Shown: one piece after another, positions 44,203-53,776 of the stretch
Numbering within the stretch: position 1 is the stretch's first letter
Layout: each line of letters begins with the position of its first letter
NCBI RefSeq assembly: GCF_001999965.1
Contig: NZ_CP019646.1
Location: 1,550,001 to 1,614,000, forward strand
DNA from: Limihaloglobus sulfuriphilus
GTDB taxonomy: Bacteria > Planctomycetota > Phycisphaerae > Sedimentisphaerales > Sedimentisphaeraceae
DNA: 64,000 nt
Direction: 5' to 3'
The notes under the pieces: generated by a model
The model's input: the letters and a program-made list of their open reading frames with translations, nothing else
What the model was told of the DNA's origin: nothing
Database searches by the model: none
Translations under genes and position numbers: made by a program

Positions 44203-44231
44203 ATATTAAAAACAAAATTGCTGTTTGTCAA
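44203..44231 (-). promoter_or_regulatory. Putative promoter of the TPR gene
   Basis: On the minus strand, TTGACA (44231-44226), 17-bp spacer, TAATAT (44208-44203). It starts about 70 bp upstream of the TPR start codon. Confidence 0.6.
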
Positions 44232-44352
44232 TTCTTTTACGCCGTAGAACAGATAATTTTACTTACCGTTGTCTGACACGGCTGACTTATTCATAATCGC
44301 CGGCGAAATCAACATAAGACATTGTTTTACATGCTCATACAAAACTTTACAT

Positions 44353-45150
44353 TTAGCGGACAGGATTTGTGTAATTACCCCGCGGTATAAAAACGCGGCG
44401 GCCCTCGACCTCAAGACTTGTCCCATCTATACCAAAAACCGTGGAAATCAGATTTTTTTTGTATATATCCTCTGGAGATTCAATGTGAAAGCTGCCGCTG
44501 CTCAGCAGCATCGCCATATCACAGTACTGGGCGGCAAGATTTATGTTGTGAGTAACAATGATGACCGTCTTACCCTGCTCAATCTGCATTTTTTTCAGGA
44601 GGTCATAAATCGCAACCTGATGTTTCAGGTCAAGACTGCTTGTAGGCTCATCAAGAACCAGTATCGGAGTATCCTGTGCGATTGCCCGTGCGATAAAGAC
44701 CCGCTGTCTCTCTCCGCCGCTGATCTGGTCAAGCTCTCTGTCTTTTAGATGAGCCGTTTCTGTAAGTTCCAAAGCGTGATTAACCAGATACTTATCATTT
44801 TCACCCTCAAAGCCTAAAACATTGAAAAAGGGTGTCCGGGCCATCATAACCGTTTCATAAACAGAAAAACCAAACGCCGGAACAAACTGCTGCCGGACTA
44901 CCGCTATCAATCTGGCAAAATCTTTTGATTTGTATGAGCTGACTTCTCTGCCGTTGAGTTTTATACTGCCTGATATCGGCCTTAAAGCGCCAAAAAGCAG
45001 GTTTAAAAATGTCGATTTGCCCGCACCGTTTGGCCCGGCAATGGCAAAAAACATACCCTGTTTTATAAAGCATGTAAGCTCATTTATAATTTTCTCCTGC
45101 TGTCTGTATGCAAAGGAGATATCTCTTACATCTATACCTTCGCTCAGCAT
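44353..45150 (-). CDS. Iron-chelate/cobalamin-type ABC transporter ATP-binding protein
   Basis: A 265-residue FecE/BtuD-type ATPase: Walker A GPNGAGKS (about 36-43), signature ISGGERQRVFIARAIAQ, Walker B ILVLDEPTSSLDLKHQ, switch His in VIIVTHNINLAAQYCD. It overlaps the permease gene by 7 bases and completes a three-gene uptake system (binding protein, permease, ATPase). Substrate could be ferric siderophore, heme or cobalamin; no riboswitch or operator was found to decide. Confidence 0.92.
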   Translation of the reverse strand: MLSEGIDVRDISFAYRQQEKIINELTCFIKQGMFFAIAGPNGAGKSTFLNLLFGALRPISGSIKLNGREVSSYKSKDFARLIAVVRQQFVPAFGFSVYETVMMARTPFFNVLGFEGENDKYLVNHALELTETAHLKDRELDQISGGERQRVFIARAIAQDTPILVLDEPTSSLDLKHQVAIYDLLKKMQIEQGKTVIIVTHNINLAAQYCDMAMLLSSGSFHIESPEDIYKKNLISTVFGIDGTSLEVEGRRVFIPRGNYTNPVR

Positions 45151-46175
45151 GAGAGTGTAACCTTTCTGGAGTAACGAATCAGAAGGGCTATAAACACCGG
45201 CCCACCCAGAATCGCGGTTATAACCCCTACCGGTATCTGTGACGGCGATACAAGAGTACGGGCAAAAGTATCCGCAATCATGAGAAAAATTGCCCCGCAG
45301 ATCGCACTAAGGGGGATAAGCTGGCGGTGGTCGGGGCCAAACACAAGTCTTACTGCATGGGGCACAATCAGACCCGCAAAACCGATAAGGCCGCTAAGGC
45401 TAACCGCCGCGGAGGTTAAAACACCAGTAACGGCAAAAGCAATCAGCCGGACATTTTTAACGTTTACGCCGATAGTTTCCGCATCGCCGGCACCAAAACT
45501 CATAACATTCAGACGCGGGCTGATATACTGGAGTATAATCAGAGCCGCCGCCAGAGCTGAAAAACCTGCCATTAGTGTCGAAAACGGAACTTCTGAGATG
45601 TTGCCCATCAGCCAGAGCATCGTTCCGTAAACCTGCCGGCTCTCGGATATAGACACAAGAAACATTATTATCGCAGAGAAAAAAGCATTTATTACAACGC
45701 CTGTCAACAGCAGGTTCGTAACCTGCTTCCTGCCGGCAGCCGCTCCTACTGCCCATACTAACCATACGGAAAATAATGACCCGATAAAAGCGGATATTCC
45801 CAGACTGCTGATACCCGCAATGGCAAAATTAAACCCAAGAAAGGCTGCCAGTGTCGCCCCAAGGCCCGCCCCGCTGGAGATGCCGAGTATAAACGGATCA
45901 GCAAGAGGGTTACGCAGTATGGCCTGGAGAACTACTCCGGCAGCGGCAAGTGATGCGCCGACAAGGGCCGCCAGAAGAACACGAGGTAAGCGTATTCTGA
46001 ATATGATGTCATGAGAGACATCACGGGCTTCAGGGCTTTGAACAAGCACAGAAAACACCCTGGCCGGAGAATAAAACTCCGTACCGAAACATACGCACAG
46101 CCATACAGTAACTGCCAGCAAACCAATGCCCGCTGCAAGGCGAACCGCCAAAATGTCTGTTTTAAGTGATGACAT
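45144..46175 (-). CDS. FecCD/BtuC-family ABC transporter permease
   Basis: 343 residues with about ten membrane segments. Family motifs include FRIRLPRVLLAALVGASLAA, LRNPLADPFILGISSGAGLG, GLIGFAGLIVPHAVRLVFG and QIPVGVITAILGGPVFIALL. It transports metal chelates or vitamin B12 from the periplasm into the cytoplasm with the neighbouring ATPase and binding lipoprotein. Confidence 0.94.
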   Translation of the reverse strand: MSSLKTDILAVRLAAGIGLLAVTVWLCVCFGTEFYSPARVFSVLVQSPEARDVSHDIIFRIRLPRVLLAALVGASLAAAGVVLQAILRNPLADPFILGISSGAGLGATLAAFLGFNFAIAGISSLGISAFIGSLFSVWLVWAVGAAAGRKQVTNLLLTGVVINAFFSAIIMFLVSISESRQVYGTMLWLMGNISEVPFSTLMAGFSALAAALIILQYISPRLNVMSFGAGDAETIGVNVKNVRLIAFAVTGVLTSAAVSLSGLIGFAGLIVPHAVRLVFGPDHRQLIPLSAICGAIFLMIADTFARTLVSPSQIPVGVITAILGGPVFIALLIRYSRKVTLSC

Positions 46176-46206
46176 GCAAGGATTATACTACAAAAACCGC
46201 TGTTGT

Positions 46207-47100
46207 CTATTCAAGATTGTCCCAATTAAATTCGGGATGTATTGCACGGGCCAGAAGAGCTACAGCCTTTGCAGACCGCGGGCCCGGGCGTGAAATTATG
46301 TCAGAGTTTAAAAAATAAATATCCCCGCTCTTGACCGCGGGTATGCTTTCCCAGCGGGTAATGACTTCTAGTATCTCTTCCTTTTGCTCAGTTGTGTAGG
46401 GATTATCAGTTATTATGATTACTTCGGGCTCAATCGCCAGAAGCGATTCCGAGTTGAGCTGTGGGTATTTACCAAGCCCGCCCACTCCTGTAATACTGCC
46501 GCCGGCGTAGCGGACAAGCTCCGATATGAAAGTATTTTCTCCAACTGCCACAATAGGTCTTGGCTGAACAATGACCAAAGTTTTCTTTGGCATCAGAGAC
46601 TTAGACGCTGACTTATACCTGTCAATCTCAGATTCAAGCTCTGCTGCCAGTTTAACGCCCTTTTCGGCTATGCCGCAAGCCGCGGCGATTGTAACCATTG
46701 AATCCGTTATCTGCTCTATTGTGTTAATCTTTACTACGGTGCACTTTAGCTCAAGTGCCTCCAGCCTCTGTTTCAGAGACTCGTTAAGCATAGATTCAAT
46801 GGCAAATATATGGGTAGGCTTAAGCCGGACCAGTGTTTCTATATCCGGATGCAAGGACCCGATTTTTGTTATGAGCCTTGCCTGTTCAGGGTAATCGCAG
46901 TTGGTTGTTACGCCGACAATACTGCCGCCCAGATCCAGTTGAAAAAGTATCTCTGTTATACTTGGTGCCAGCGAAACAATTCTAAGCGAGCCTTTTTCAG
47001 GAGTCTGGATTTGTCCCTGTATATCAGATTCACCTTTATCGCAGCCGGAGAATAAACAAAGCAAAGCAGCCGCCAAAGACAAACAAACCAAACCTTTCAT
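46207..47100 (-). CDS. Metal-chelate/cobalamin-binding lipoprotein (BtuF/FhuD-like)
   Basis: A 297-residue class III solute-binding protein. The lipoprotein signal has the lipobox LFSGC (Cys at about residue 20). The core has RIVSLAPSITEILFQLDLGG, VGVTTNCDYPEQA, KIGSLHPDIETLVRLKPTHI and a C-terminal lobe ending RPGPRSAKAVALLARAIHP. It delivers the ligand to the FecCD-type permease 31 bp downstream. Its start codon overlaps the mutL stop by one base (TGATG), so it is probably translated from the mutL message. Confidence 0.92.
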   Translation of the reverse strand: MKGLVCLSLAAALLCLFSGCDKGESDIQGQIQTPEKGSLRIVSLAPSITEILFQLDLGGSIVGVTTNCDYPEQARLITKIGSLHPDIETLVRLKPTHIFAIESMLNESLKQRLEALELKCTVVKINTIEQITDSMVTIAAACGIAEKGVKLAAELESEIDRYKSASKSLMPKKTLVIVQPRPIVAVGENTFISELVRYAGGSITGVGGLGKYPQLNSESLLAIEPEVIIITDNPYTTEQKEEILEVITRWESIPAVKSGDIYFLNSDIISRPGPRSAKAVALLARAIHPEFNWDNLE

Positions 47101-48977
47101 CAGAAGCCCCTGCGTTTAAACTGCTTTTCAAGCTCGTCTATCGAAAATTTCAGCACGGTAGGCCTGCCGTGGGGGCATCTGCTGGAGGACTCTATAAGTC
47201 CTTTCTGCGCCACAAGGTCTTCCATCTCATCACGTGAAAGCCGCTGATTCGCCTTCACCGCCGCCTTGCACGCCGCCATCTCCAAAATATCCTGCAGAAG
47301 CTCCGCATCATCAGGCGCAACAGGTCTGGTAATAAGCATATCCAGAAGATCGCTGACAAATTCCGCCGGCGAAACCTTCTCAAGAATCATTGGAAAACTG
47401 TGAATCGCGATGGTTGACGGGCCGAACTCTTCTATCTCAATTCCAAGTTTATCAAAAAGCCCGGAATTCTGATTAACCCTCTCAAGCTGGCTCGCTGTTA
47501 CATCCAGAGTCTCAGGTACCAGAAATCTCTGCTTCTGGAGAGGCCGCGAATTCTCTCCCGTTATCAGCTCAGAGAGTTTTTGAAAAATAATCCTCTCATG
47601 CAGTGCGTGCTGGTCAATAACCATAAACCCATCACCGGTAGGCAAAAGTATATATGTATTATTCACCTGTACAGGCCCATCATAAAACTGTGAAAAACCA
47701 AGCCCGCTTTCCCGGGGGCCTTGATTTGGAAAATCACCGCTGCCGCTGCTGAGGCGGTTGGGCGTGTCTCCGACAGAAAAATCCTTAGGCGGCGAAGAAG
47801 GAAGTCTTGAGCTTTTGCCGTCTCCCGTAAAATTAAAATTCCGTTGAGTTGCGGGTTTCGAGCCGGTCTTAAAAAAATCAGCGAGAGCATCTTTGACCCT
47901 CTGCTGACGCCCCGACATCTCAGGAGACAAACCGCCGGCGAATTCACTCGCCGTCAGAGATTCGCCGCTGCCTGCTTCTACATCGAGGTCGAGGCTCATG
48001 AGTTTTTCCCTTATGACACCGAGCAGTTGCGAGTGGACAAGGTTGGGATTGTCAAACCTTACTTCTATTTTTGTCGGGTGGACATTCACATCGTACATAT
48101 CATACGGCATTTGAAGAAAAATAAACGCCACGGGGAACCTGTTGGGCTCTGTCAGGCCACGGTAAGCCTCTTTTAAAGAATGGGTTATAAATCTGTCACG
48201 TATGTATCTGCCGTTGAGGAAGGTGTATTGAAATTTATTCGTTGTTCGTGATATAGACGGATGGCCAAGATAAGCGGCTATAGTCAAATCCTTCTCTTCG
48301 CTGAGAACCGGTACGAGCCCCTGTGCGATATCCTTTGTCAAAAGCACAGAAATACGTGAAACAACATCATCTCCCGCGAGAAGGTGATACAGCAGTCTGC
48401 CATTATGGGAGAGCTTCATTTCTATGCCGCAGTTTGCCAGAGCAATACGCGTGAACTGCTCAGAAATATGTCCCATTTCCGTATTTACAGTTTTGAGAAA
48501 TTTCCGCCTTGCAGGCAGTTTATAAAACAGGTCGCGAACTTCCAGAGTCGTGCCGTAATCGCCGCTTACCGGCGTTACGGCTCCTTTATCTCCGCAGTCA
48601 ATCTCCATTGAATAAGCGCTGATACTGTCGCGTTCGCGGCTTTTTATTTTTACCCTGGCAACAGAAGATATGCTCGCCAGGGCCTCGCCGCGGAAACCCA
48701 TCGACGATATCCCCAGCAGCTCGTCCATGGTCCGAAGTTTACTTGTCGCATGAGGCTCGAAAGCCGTCTCTATATCTTCCGGTTCTATTCCGCCGCCGTC
48801 GTCGGTAACCTGTATAAGCCGCTTGCCGCCGTCCTCTACACTGACCGCGATACGGGATGCGCCGGCATCAATACTGTTTTCCATTAGCTCCTTAACAATA
48901 TTTGCCGGTCTTTCGATAACCTCGCCGGCGGCGATCATATTGATCATATTTTTGTCAAGTACAGCTATTTTTGCCAT
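47100..48977 (-). CDS. mutL: DNA mismatch repair protein MutL
   Basis: A 625-residue GHKL ATPase. N-terminal motifs are IAAGEVIERPANIVKELMEN, DDGGGIEPEDIETAF and TSKLRTMDELLGISSMGFRG, with TTLEVRDLFYKLPARRKFL. A linker rich in Ser/Gly/Pro (about 345-425) separates the C-terminal dimerisation domain. That domain has endonuclease-type motifs DQHALHERIIFQ, ACKAAVKANQ and CPHGRP. In the DQHA-x2-E-x4-E motif the last Glu is Gln here. It couples MutS recognition to repair. Confidence 0.95.
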   Translation of the reverse strand: MAKIAVLDKNMINMIAAGEVIERPANIVKELMENSIDAGASRIAVSVEDGGKRLIQVTDDGGGIEPEDIETAFEPHATSKLRTMDELLGISSMGFRGEALASISSVARVKIKSRERDSISAYSMEIDCGDKGAVTPVSGDYGTTLEVRDLFYKLPARRKFLKTVNTEMGHISEQFTRIALANCGIEMKLSHNGRLLYHLLAGDDVVSRISVLLTKDIAQGLVPVLSEEKDLTIAAYLGHPSISRTTNKFQYTFLNGRYIRDRFITHSLKEAYRGLTEPNRFPVAFIFLQMPYDMYDVNVHPTKIEVRFDNPNLVHSQLLGVIREKLMSLDLDVEAGSGESLTASEFAGGLSPEMSGRQQRVKDALADFFKTGSKPATQRNFNFTGDGKSSRLPSSPPKDFSVGDTPNRLSSGSGDFPNQGPRESGLGFSQFYDGPVQVNNTYILLPTGDGFMVIDQHALHERIIFQKLSELITGENSRPLQKQRFLVPETLDVTASQLERVNQNSGLFDKLGIEIEEFGPSTIAIHSFPMILEKVSPAEFVSDLLDMLITRPVAPDDAELLQDILEMAACKAAVKANQRLSRDEMEDLVAQKGLIESSSRCPHGRPTVLKFSIDELEKQFKRRGF

Positions 48978-49055
48978 TTAAATAGTTCGTGTTGCTAAGT
49001 TACTATTCTTAATGCAATAAAGTCACATAAAACGCAAACGCAATGCAAAGATGAG

Positions 49056-50630
49056 TTATCTGATTATCAGACTCTCGCCGGTCATCTCCTCGGGTTTTTC
49101 CAGGCCCATCATATCGAGAAAAGTCGGGACAACATCGGCAAGCCTGCCGCCGCCGCGAAGTTTACAGTTCTTGAAATCCTCATCAAAGACAACCAGCGGC
49201 ACATCTCCGGTAGTATGAGCGGTGAACGGGACATCAGCCGAGCCGTCTGCCATTTTCTCCGAATTGCCGTGGTCTGCCAGCACTAACGCCGCGCCGCCAA
49301 GCTCTTTGACCTTGTCAAGTATCCTGCCGACGCATAAATCAACCGTATGACAGGCTTTAACCGCCGCTTCCAGAATGCCGGTATGGCCGACCATATCAGG
49401 GTTGGCAAAGTTGGTTACGATAATATCATATTTCCCGCTGTCAATATGTTCAAGAACAGTATCGCATACCTCATGAGCGCTCATTTCCGGCTTCAAATCG
49501 TACGTCTCAACCTTTGGAGACGGGATAATCTGCCTGTCCTCGCCCGGGAACGGCTCTTCGCGGTAATCGTTAAAGAAAAACGTTACATGGGCGTACTTTT
49601 CTGTCTCGGCACACCTGAACTGTCTAAGCCCAAGATCGCCTGTATATTCACCGAAAATGTTCTTCATCTTCGCGGGCTTGGGAAAAGCAACCGGAGCGTT
49701 TATAGTTCTATCGTATTCTGTCATGCAGACATACGTTATGTCCAGCTTTTTGCCGCGGTCAAAATTATTGAAGTCATCATCGACAAAAGCCCGTGTTATC
49801 TCCCGCGGCCTGTCGCCCCTGAAATTGAAGAAAATAACAGAGTCGCCGTCTTCTACCAGCGCTACCGGTTTGCCGCTCTCATCGGTAATGCAGAGCGGTT
49901 TAACAAACTCGTCGGTCTCGCCCTTCTCGTAGCTTGCTTTCATAGCTTCAGCGGCGCTGCCGGCTTTGCCGCCGTTGCCCCGAGTGATATTTTCATACGC
50001 CTGAACAACGCGTTCCCAGCGGTTATCGCGGTCCATGCCGTAAAAACGGCCCTGAATACTTGCAATTTTACCCACACCAATTTGAGCCATCTTTGCTTCT
50101 ATCTGCTGCAGATAATCCGCACCGCTTGTGGGCGGGCTGTCGCGGCCGTCAGTCAAAGCGTGTAAGTAAACCTCGGACAATCCGTTACGTTTGGCCAGCT
50201 CAAGCAAACCGTAGAGATGCCCCAGCAGAGAATGCACGCCAATATCACTGCACAGCCCCATCAGGTGGAGCTTGCCGCCGTTGGCTTTGGCATTTTCAAC
50301 CGCTTTGAGCAGTGTCTCATTCTCGAAAAATGAACCGTCCCGGATCGCAAGCGTCAAACGAACCGACTCCTGATATACAATCCTGCCGGCACCTATGTTC
50401 TGGTGGCCGACCTCGCTGTTGCCCATGGTACCCTCGGGCAACCCCACATCTTCGCCACTTGTGTGGATTAGGGTGTTGGGATATTCACTCATCAGCATAT
50501 CATCTGCCGGAGTATCAGCCACTTTGATTGCATTAAACTTATCATCGGCAGGATTGGGATTATGGCCCCAGCCGTCACGAATTATCATTACATAAGGTTT
50601 TTTACGCAGTTTTACCTTTGATTCTGTCAT
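49056..50630 (-). CDS. gpmI: 2,3-bisphosphoglycerate-independent phosphoglycerate mutase
   Basis: A 524-residue alkaline-phosphatase-superfamily enzyme. It has the Mn-binding/catalytic Ser segment GTMGNSEVGHQNIGAGRI, LHALTDGRDSPPTSG, GRFYGMDRDNRWERV, NFANPDMVGHTG and LADHGNSEKM. It interconverts 2- and 3-phosphoglycerate in glycolysis and gluconeogenesis. A promoter lies about 45-70 bp upstream. Confidence 0.96.
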   Translation of the reverse strand: MTESKVKLRKKPYVMIIRDGWGHNPNPADDKFNAIKVADTPADDMLMSEYPNTLIHTSGEDVGLPEGTMGNSEVGHQNIGAGRIVYQESVRLTLAIRDGSFFENETLLKAVENAKANGGKLHLMGLCSDIGVHSLLGHLYGLLELAKRNGLSEVYLHALTDGRDSPPTSGADYLQQIEAKMAQIGVGKIASIQGRFYGMDRDNRWERVVQAYENITRGNGGKAGSAAEAMKASYEKGETDEFVKPLCITDESGKPVALVEDGDSVIFFNFRGDRPREITRAFVDDDFNNFDRGKKLDITYVCMTEYDRTINAPVAFPKPAKMKNIFGEYTGDLGLRQFRCAETEKYAHVTFFFNDYREEPFPGEDRQIIPSPKVETYDLKPEMSAHEVCDTVLEHIDSGKYDIIVTNFANPDMVGHTGILEAAVKACHTVDLCVGRILDKVKELGGAALVLADHGNSEKMADGSADVPFTAHTTGDVPLVVFDEDFKNCKLRGGGRLADVVPTFLDMMGLEKPEEMTGESLIIR

Positions 50631-50672
50631 TTTATATACCTTTCAGAGAATTATTTCGAAGTTATGCGATGT

Positions 50673-50700
50673 ATGATATAGACATTAGCCGATAAGTCAA
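50673..50700 (-). promoter_or_regulatory. Putative promoter of gpmI
   Basis: On the minus strand, TTGACT (50700-50695), 16-bp spacer, TATCAT (50678-50673). It is about 45 bp upstream of the gpmI start. Confidence 0.6.
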
Positions 50701-50868
50701 CGATGATGACTCAATAATTACACTGATTATAAAAATGCTATTTCTAATGGCAACAGAAAATAGTATCTGCAAAAATATAAATTTACAATTGCCTTTTGTT
50801 TCCTTAGATGTTAGTATTAAATTCTCAAAAATTTATAGGTTACTAAATACATACGTTGGAGCTAAATA

Positions 50869-52734
50869 ATGAACAGACGCGATTTTATCAGGAACTCATT
50901 GGCCGGCATCGGCATCTTTGCAGCCGGATGCGGCGGAAATAAAATATTTTCAACCGGTAAACCAACAAAAGACGCGCCAAATATACTTATCATAAACATA
51001 GACGACATGGGCTATGGTGATATGTCCTGCCACGGCAATCCCGTGCTCAATACAGCCAACCTTGACAAACTCCACGCGGAAAGCGTCCGTTTTACACAGT
51101 TTCACGCGGCTCCGATGTGCACACCAACTCGCGGCCAGCTTCTCACCGGCATTGATGCTCTGAGAAACGGCAGCCGCTGGGTCGGCACAGAAGCTGTCCA
51201 TCTTCGCACAGACCTGCCGGTTATGCCTGAAATATACAGTGATGCCGGCTATGCAACGGGGATTTTCGGCAAATGGCATATCGGCGATAACTACCCGCTA
51301 AGGCCGCAGGACCGCGGCTTTGATGAAGTTCTCACATTCCCCCAGCAGGAAGTGGGAACAGTAAACGATTACTGGGATAATGACTACTTTGACGACGTTT
51401 ACGAGCATAACGGAGAAAGAAAACAATACAAAGGCTTCTGCACGGACGTTTGGTTTGAGCAGGCGATCAAATGGATGGACAAAACATCCGCCGCCGGCAA
51501 ACCGTTTTTGTGCATGATACCTACAAACGTCGTTCACGGGCCGTATTTCAGCCCGCAGATATACCGCGACATGGCCGACAGGCCTAACCAGCCAAAAGAT
51601 GTCCAGACTTTCTATGGTAACATGATCAACCTTGATATCAACATAGGAAAAGCTATTGATTTCCTCGAATCCAAAGGCCTCCGCGAAAACACAATAGTTG
51701 TCTTCATGACAGACAACGGTGTAACAATGGGTTACGGTACATATAACGCAGGCATGAGAGGCATGAAAACACAGCTCTGGGAAGGCGGACACAGGGTGCC
51801 TCTGTTTATTAGCTGGCCAAAAGCCGGCCTGCCCAAAGGCAAAGATATACACGAGCTGGCACAAGTCCAGGATGTTTTGCCGACACTGCTGGATTTCTGT
51901 GATGTTGATTTTCCAATGCAGACACTTGACGGAACCAGCCTGGCCGGCCAGATTCGCGGCGAAAAAGAAATGCCCGACCGTGTTCTGGTTGTTCAGATGC
52001 AGCGGCGGATTCCAATAACAAAATACGATGCCTGCATTATGTGGGGGCCGTGGCGGCTGCTCAACGCGATAGATATTGACCCCCATGAAAAACCTGATAA
52101 GCGGGAAATGTACAAAAAACGCCGACAGAACATGGAACAGGTATATCTTGAGCTCTACAACGTGGAAGACGACCCGCATCAGGACAACAATGTCTATGAC
52201 AAACACCCCGAAGTTGTCGCTAAAATGAAAGCAGCTTACGAAAAATGGTGGCAGGGTGTACAGCCCGATATAAACAAGATGACCCATGTTATAATCGGTA
52301 ATGATGCTGAAAACCCGTCAATGATCGCCTGCACATCGTGGGCAACTACCTACTTTACCCAGAAAAGTGCGATTTTAGAGGGTAGAAAATCAAACGGCTA
52401 CTGGAACCTGATAGCGGATCAAAGCGGCCAATACGATTTTGAGCTGTGCAGATGGCCCAAAGAAACAAACGCTGCCCTGCAGGACAAGGTTGACGTTAAA
52501 TATACAGACACATTCCCTTACGGCCCGGGCAAAGAAGGTACCGCCCTGCCGATTGCAAAGGCGAGAATACAGGTCAACGATATTGACCGAACAATTGATG
52601 TCAACAAGGGCGATAAGGCCGCGAAATTTACATGCAGGCTGAACAAAGGCCCTGTAAGGCTGAAAACATGGTTCTACGACAAAAACGGCAATGAGCTCTG
52701 CGGAGCCTATTATGTGTATGTTACACGCAGATAG
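50869..52734 (+). CDS. Formylglycine-dependent sulfatase, Tat/lipoprotein signal
   Basis: A 621-residue type I sulfatase. The N terminus NRRDFIRNSLAGIGIFAAGC combines a twin-arginine motif with a lipobox-like Cys. Metal-binding NIDDMGYGD and the active-site signature MCTPTRGQLLTG (Cys converted to formylglycine, then Pro and Arg) follow. GKWHIGDNYPLRPQDRGFDE and MTDNG...GMRGMKTQLWEGGHRVP are further family motifs. The C-terminal 170 residues form an extra beta-rich domain. It removes sulfate from a carbohydrate or other ester outside the cytoplasm; the maturation enzyme is not in the window. Its 3' two-thirds are duplicated at 53777. Confidence 0.94.
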   Translation: MNRRDFIRNSLAGIGIFAAGCGGNKIFSTGKPTKDAPNILIINIDDMGYGDMSCHGNPVLNTANLDKLHAESVRFTQFHAAPMCTPTRGQLLTGIDALRNGSRWVGTEAVHLRTDLPVMPEIYSDAGYATGIFGKWHIGDNYPLRPQDRGFDEVLTFPQQEVGTVNDYWDNDYFDDVYEHNGERKQYKGFCTDVWFEQAIKWMDKTSAAGKPFLCMIPTNVVHGPYFSPQIYRDMADRPNQPKDVQTFYGNMINLDINIGKAIDFLESKGLRENTIVVFMTDNGVTMGYGTYNAGMRGMKTQLWEGGHRVPLFISWPKAGLPKGKDIHELAQVQDVLPTLLDFCDVDFPMQTLDGTSLAGQIRGEKEMPDRVLVVQMQRRIPITKYDACIMWGPWRLLNAIDIDPHEKPDKREMYKKRRQNMEQVYLELYNVEDDPHQDNNVYDKHPEVVAKMKAAYEKWWQGVQPDINKMTHVIIGNDAENPSMIACTSWATTYFTQKSAILEGRKSNGYWNLIADQSGQYDFELCRWPKETNAALQDKVDVKYTDTFPYGPGKEGTALPIAKARIQVNDIDRTIDVNKGDKAAKFTCRLNKGPVRLKTWFYDKNGNELCGAYYVYVTRR

Positions 52735-52738
52735 CGGC

Positions 52739-53359
52739 TTAGAGTATCCTGTAATCTTCAAGTACGCAGCGTATTTGCTCGGCTGACTGAAACTGAACAG
52801 ATTTCATGCCGGTTGCTATTGCACCCTCAACGTTTGCCGGCAGGTCGTCGATAAACAAACACTTTTCAGGCGGTTTGCCGACATTGGCGGCCGCGGCGAG
52901 ATAGCACTGTTTCTCCGGCTTGCCGAAACCGATTTCATAGCTGAGAGTGGGCTTATCTATCGCCGCCACATGCGGGTATGTGCTCCGTAGGTGGTTCCAG
53001 TGCAAAGGGTCTGTGTCAGAGAGGAGCCCGAGAGCGGTTTTGTTTTTTAAGTCATAAACAAGCCCCTCCATCCCCGGCATAGGCAGAAAAATATCGCACC
53101 ACAAACCGCTGAAAGTTTCAAAATCCAGATCAAGCGAAAACTCGCCGCGTACTTTCTTATAGAACTCATTCGGAGTAAGCCGGCCTGTATTATATTCCCT
53201 TATAACTTTATGGTGCATAAGTTTATGCATCAAGAGCCCGTCATCGCCGGCGAGCAGTTCACTGAAAAAACGAAATATCCCACGGCTGGTATCGATATCT
53301 ACCAGCACCCTGCCAAGGTCAAAAATAACCGCCTCAATGTCTGTTTTGCTGTCTTTCAT
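52739..53359 (-). CDS. HAD-superfamily hydrolase (phosphatase-like), copy 1
   Basis: A 206-residue subfamily IA HAD protein. Motif I is VIFDLGRVLVDID (the nucleophile Asp precedes Leu-Gly), motif II is LGLLSDTDPLH, the Lys is near SYEIGFGKPEKQCYLAAA, and motif IV is CLFIDDLPANVEGAIATGM. This layout matches YihX-like sugar or nucleotide phosphatases. It is convergent with the sulfatase, with 4 bp between the stops, and has a nearly identical second copy at 54811. The substrate is unknown. Confidence 0.9.
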   Translation of the reverse strand: MKDSKTDIEAVIFDLGRVLVDIDTSRGIFRFFSELLAGDDGLLMHKLMHHKVIREYNTGRLTPNEFYKKVRGEFSLDLDFETFSGLWCDIFLPMPGMEGLVYDLKNKTALGLLSDTDPLHWNHLRSTYPHVAAIDKPTLSYEIGFGKPEKQCYLAAAANVGKPPEKCLFIDDLPANVEGAIATGMKSVQFQSAEQIRCVLEDYRIL

Positions 53360-53776
53360 AATCTCTCTATCGAATTCGCCAATAAGTTGTTAAAAACTGA
53401 TTGTAAGCTCTTTAAGCAAAAACCGCTATGGAAATCACAAAACAGGCTCAAAAGCCTGCTTATTGTCAATTGTTCATTATCCATCGTTTATTGAATCATA
53501 TCATAGATTTCTCCGATTGAAAGCCTGTAACACTTTTATTTTTCAAATGTAAAGTCCTTAAATAAAAACACTTGCAAATAAAAAGAGTCTCAACCCCTTT
53601 AATTTACTCAACCGAGACGGTTGACCTACTTATGGTCATCCGCCCCTTGTTGTCATAATAATACATCCAGGGATAATCCATCGTATTGTCGTCAATAATA
53701 AACTTAAAAATAAAATATAAGCAACTGTAAAACATCAACTTATAAAACAAAGAATCTCAACCCCTTTAATTTTCCC
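53360..53776. other. Intergenic tail between HAD copy 1 and the truncated sulfatase copy
   Basis: 417 bp. It contains a small hairpin CAGGCT-CAAA-AGCCTG near 53443-53458, the first 149-bp repeat (53456-53604), a minus-strand coding-like tip encoding NTMDYPWMYYYDNKGRM (about 53611-53709), and a short copy of the repeat edge (AATCTCAACCCCTTTAATT, about 53752-53772) right before the duplication junction. Confidence 0.7.
53456..53604. repeat. 149-bp direct repeat, copy A
   Basis: It starts CTGCTTATTGTCAATTG and ends AGTCTCAACCCCTTTAATT. Copies B and C have exactly the same length and differ by only a few substitutions. It is AT-rich, with no ORF, tRNA-like fold or transposase-type terminal inverted repeats. 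Confidence 0.9.

Larger units (their letters stand above)
51705..53776. repeat. Tandem segmental duplication, first copy
   Basis: About 2.07 kb holding the 3' part of the sulfatase, the HAD gene and the following intergenic tail. It is repeated directly at 53777 with an offset of 2072 bases. Over the coding parts the copies differ at only about 1-2 percent of positions (five residues in the 342 shared sulfatase residues, three in 206 HAD residues). The tails differ more and contain indels. Confidence 0.9.

Noticed and set aside
46150-49055. Cobalamin riboswitch upstream of the BtuF-like transporter
   Set aside because: The transporter start overlaps mutL, and no B12-box-like sequence was seen near it or upstream of mutL; without it the ligand cannot be named.
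51298-52287. A 329-residue minus-strand ORF opposite the sulfatase, and its shorter twin opposite the duplicated copy
   Set aside because: Antisense shadow of a strongly conserved sulfatase; both copies simply follow from the duplication.
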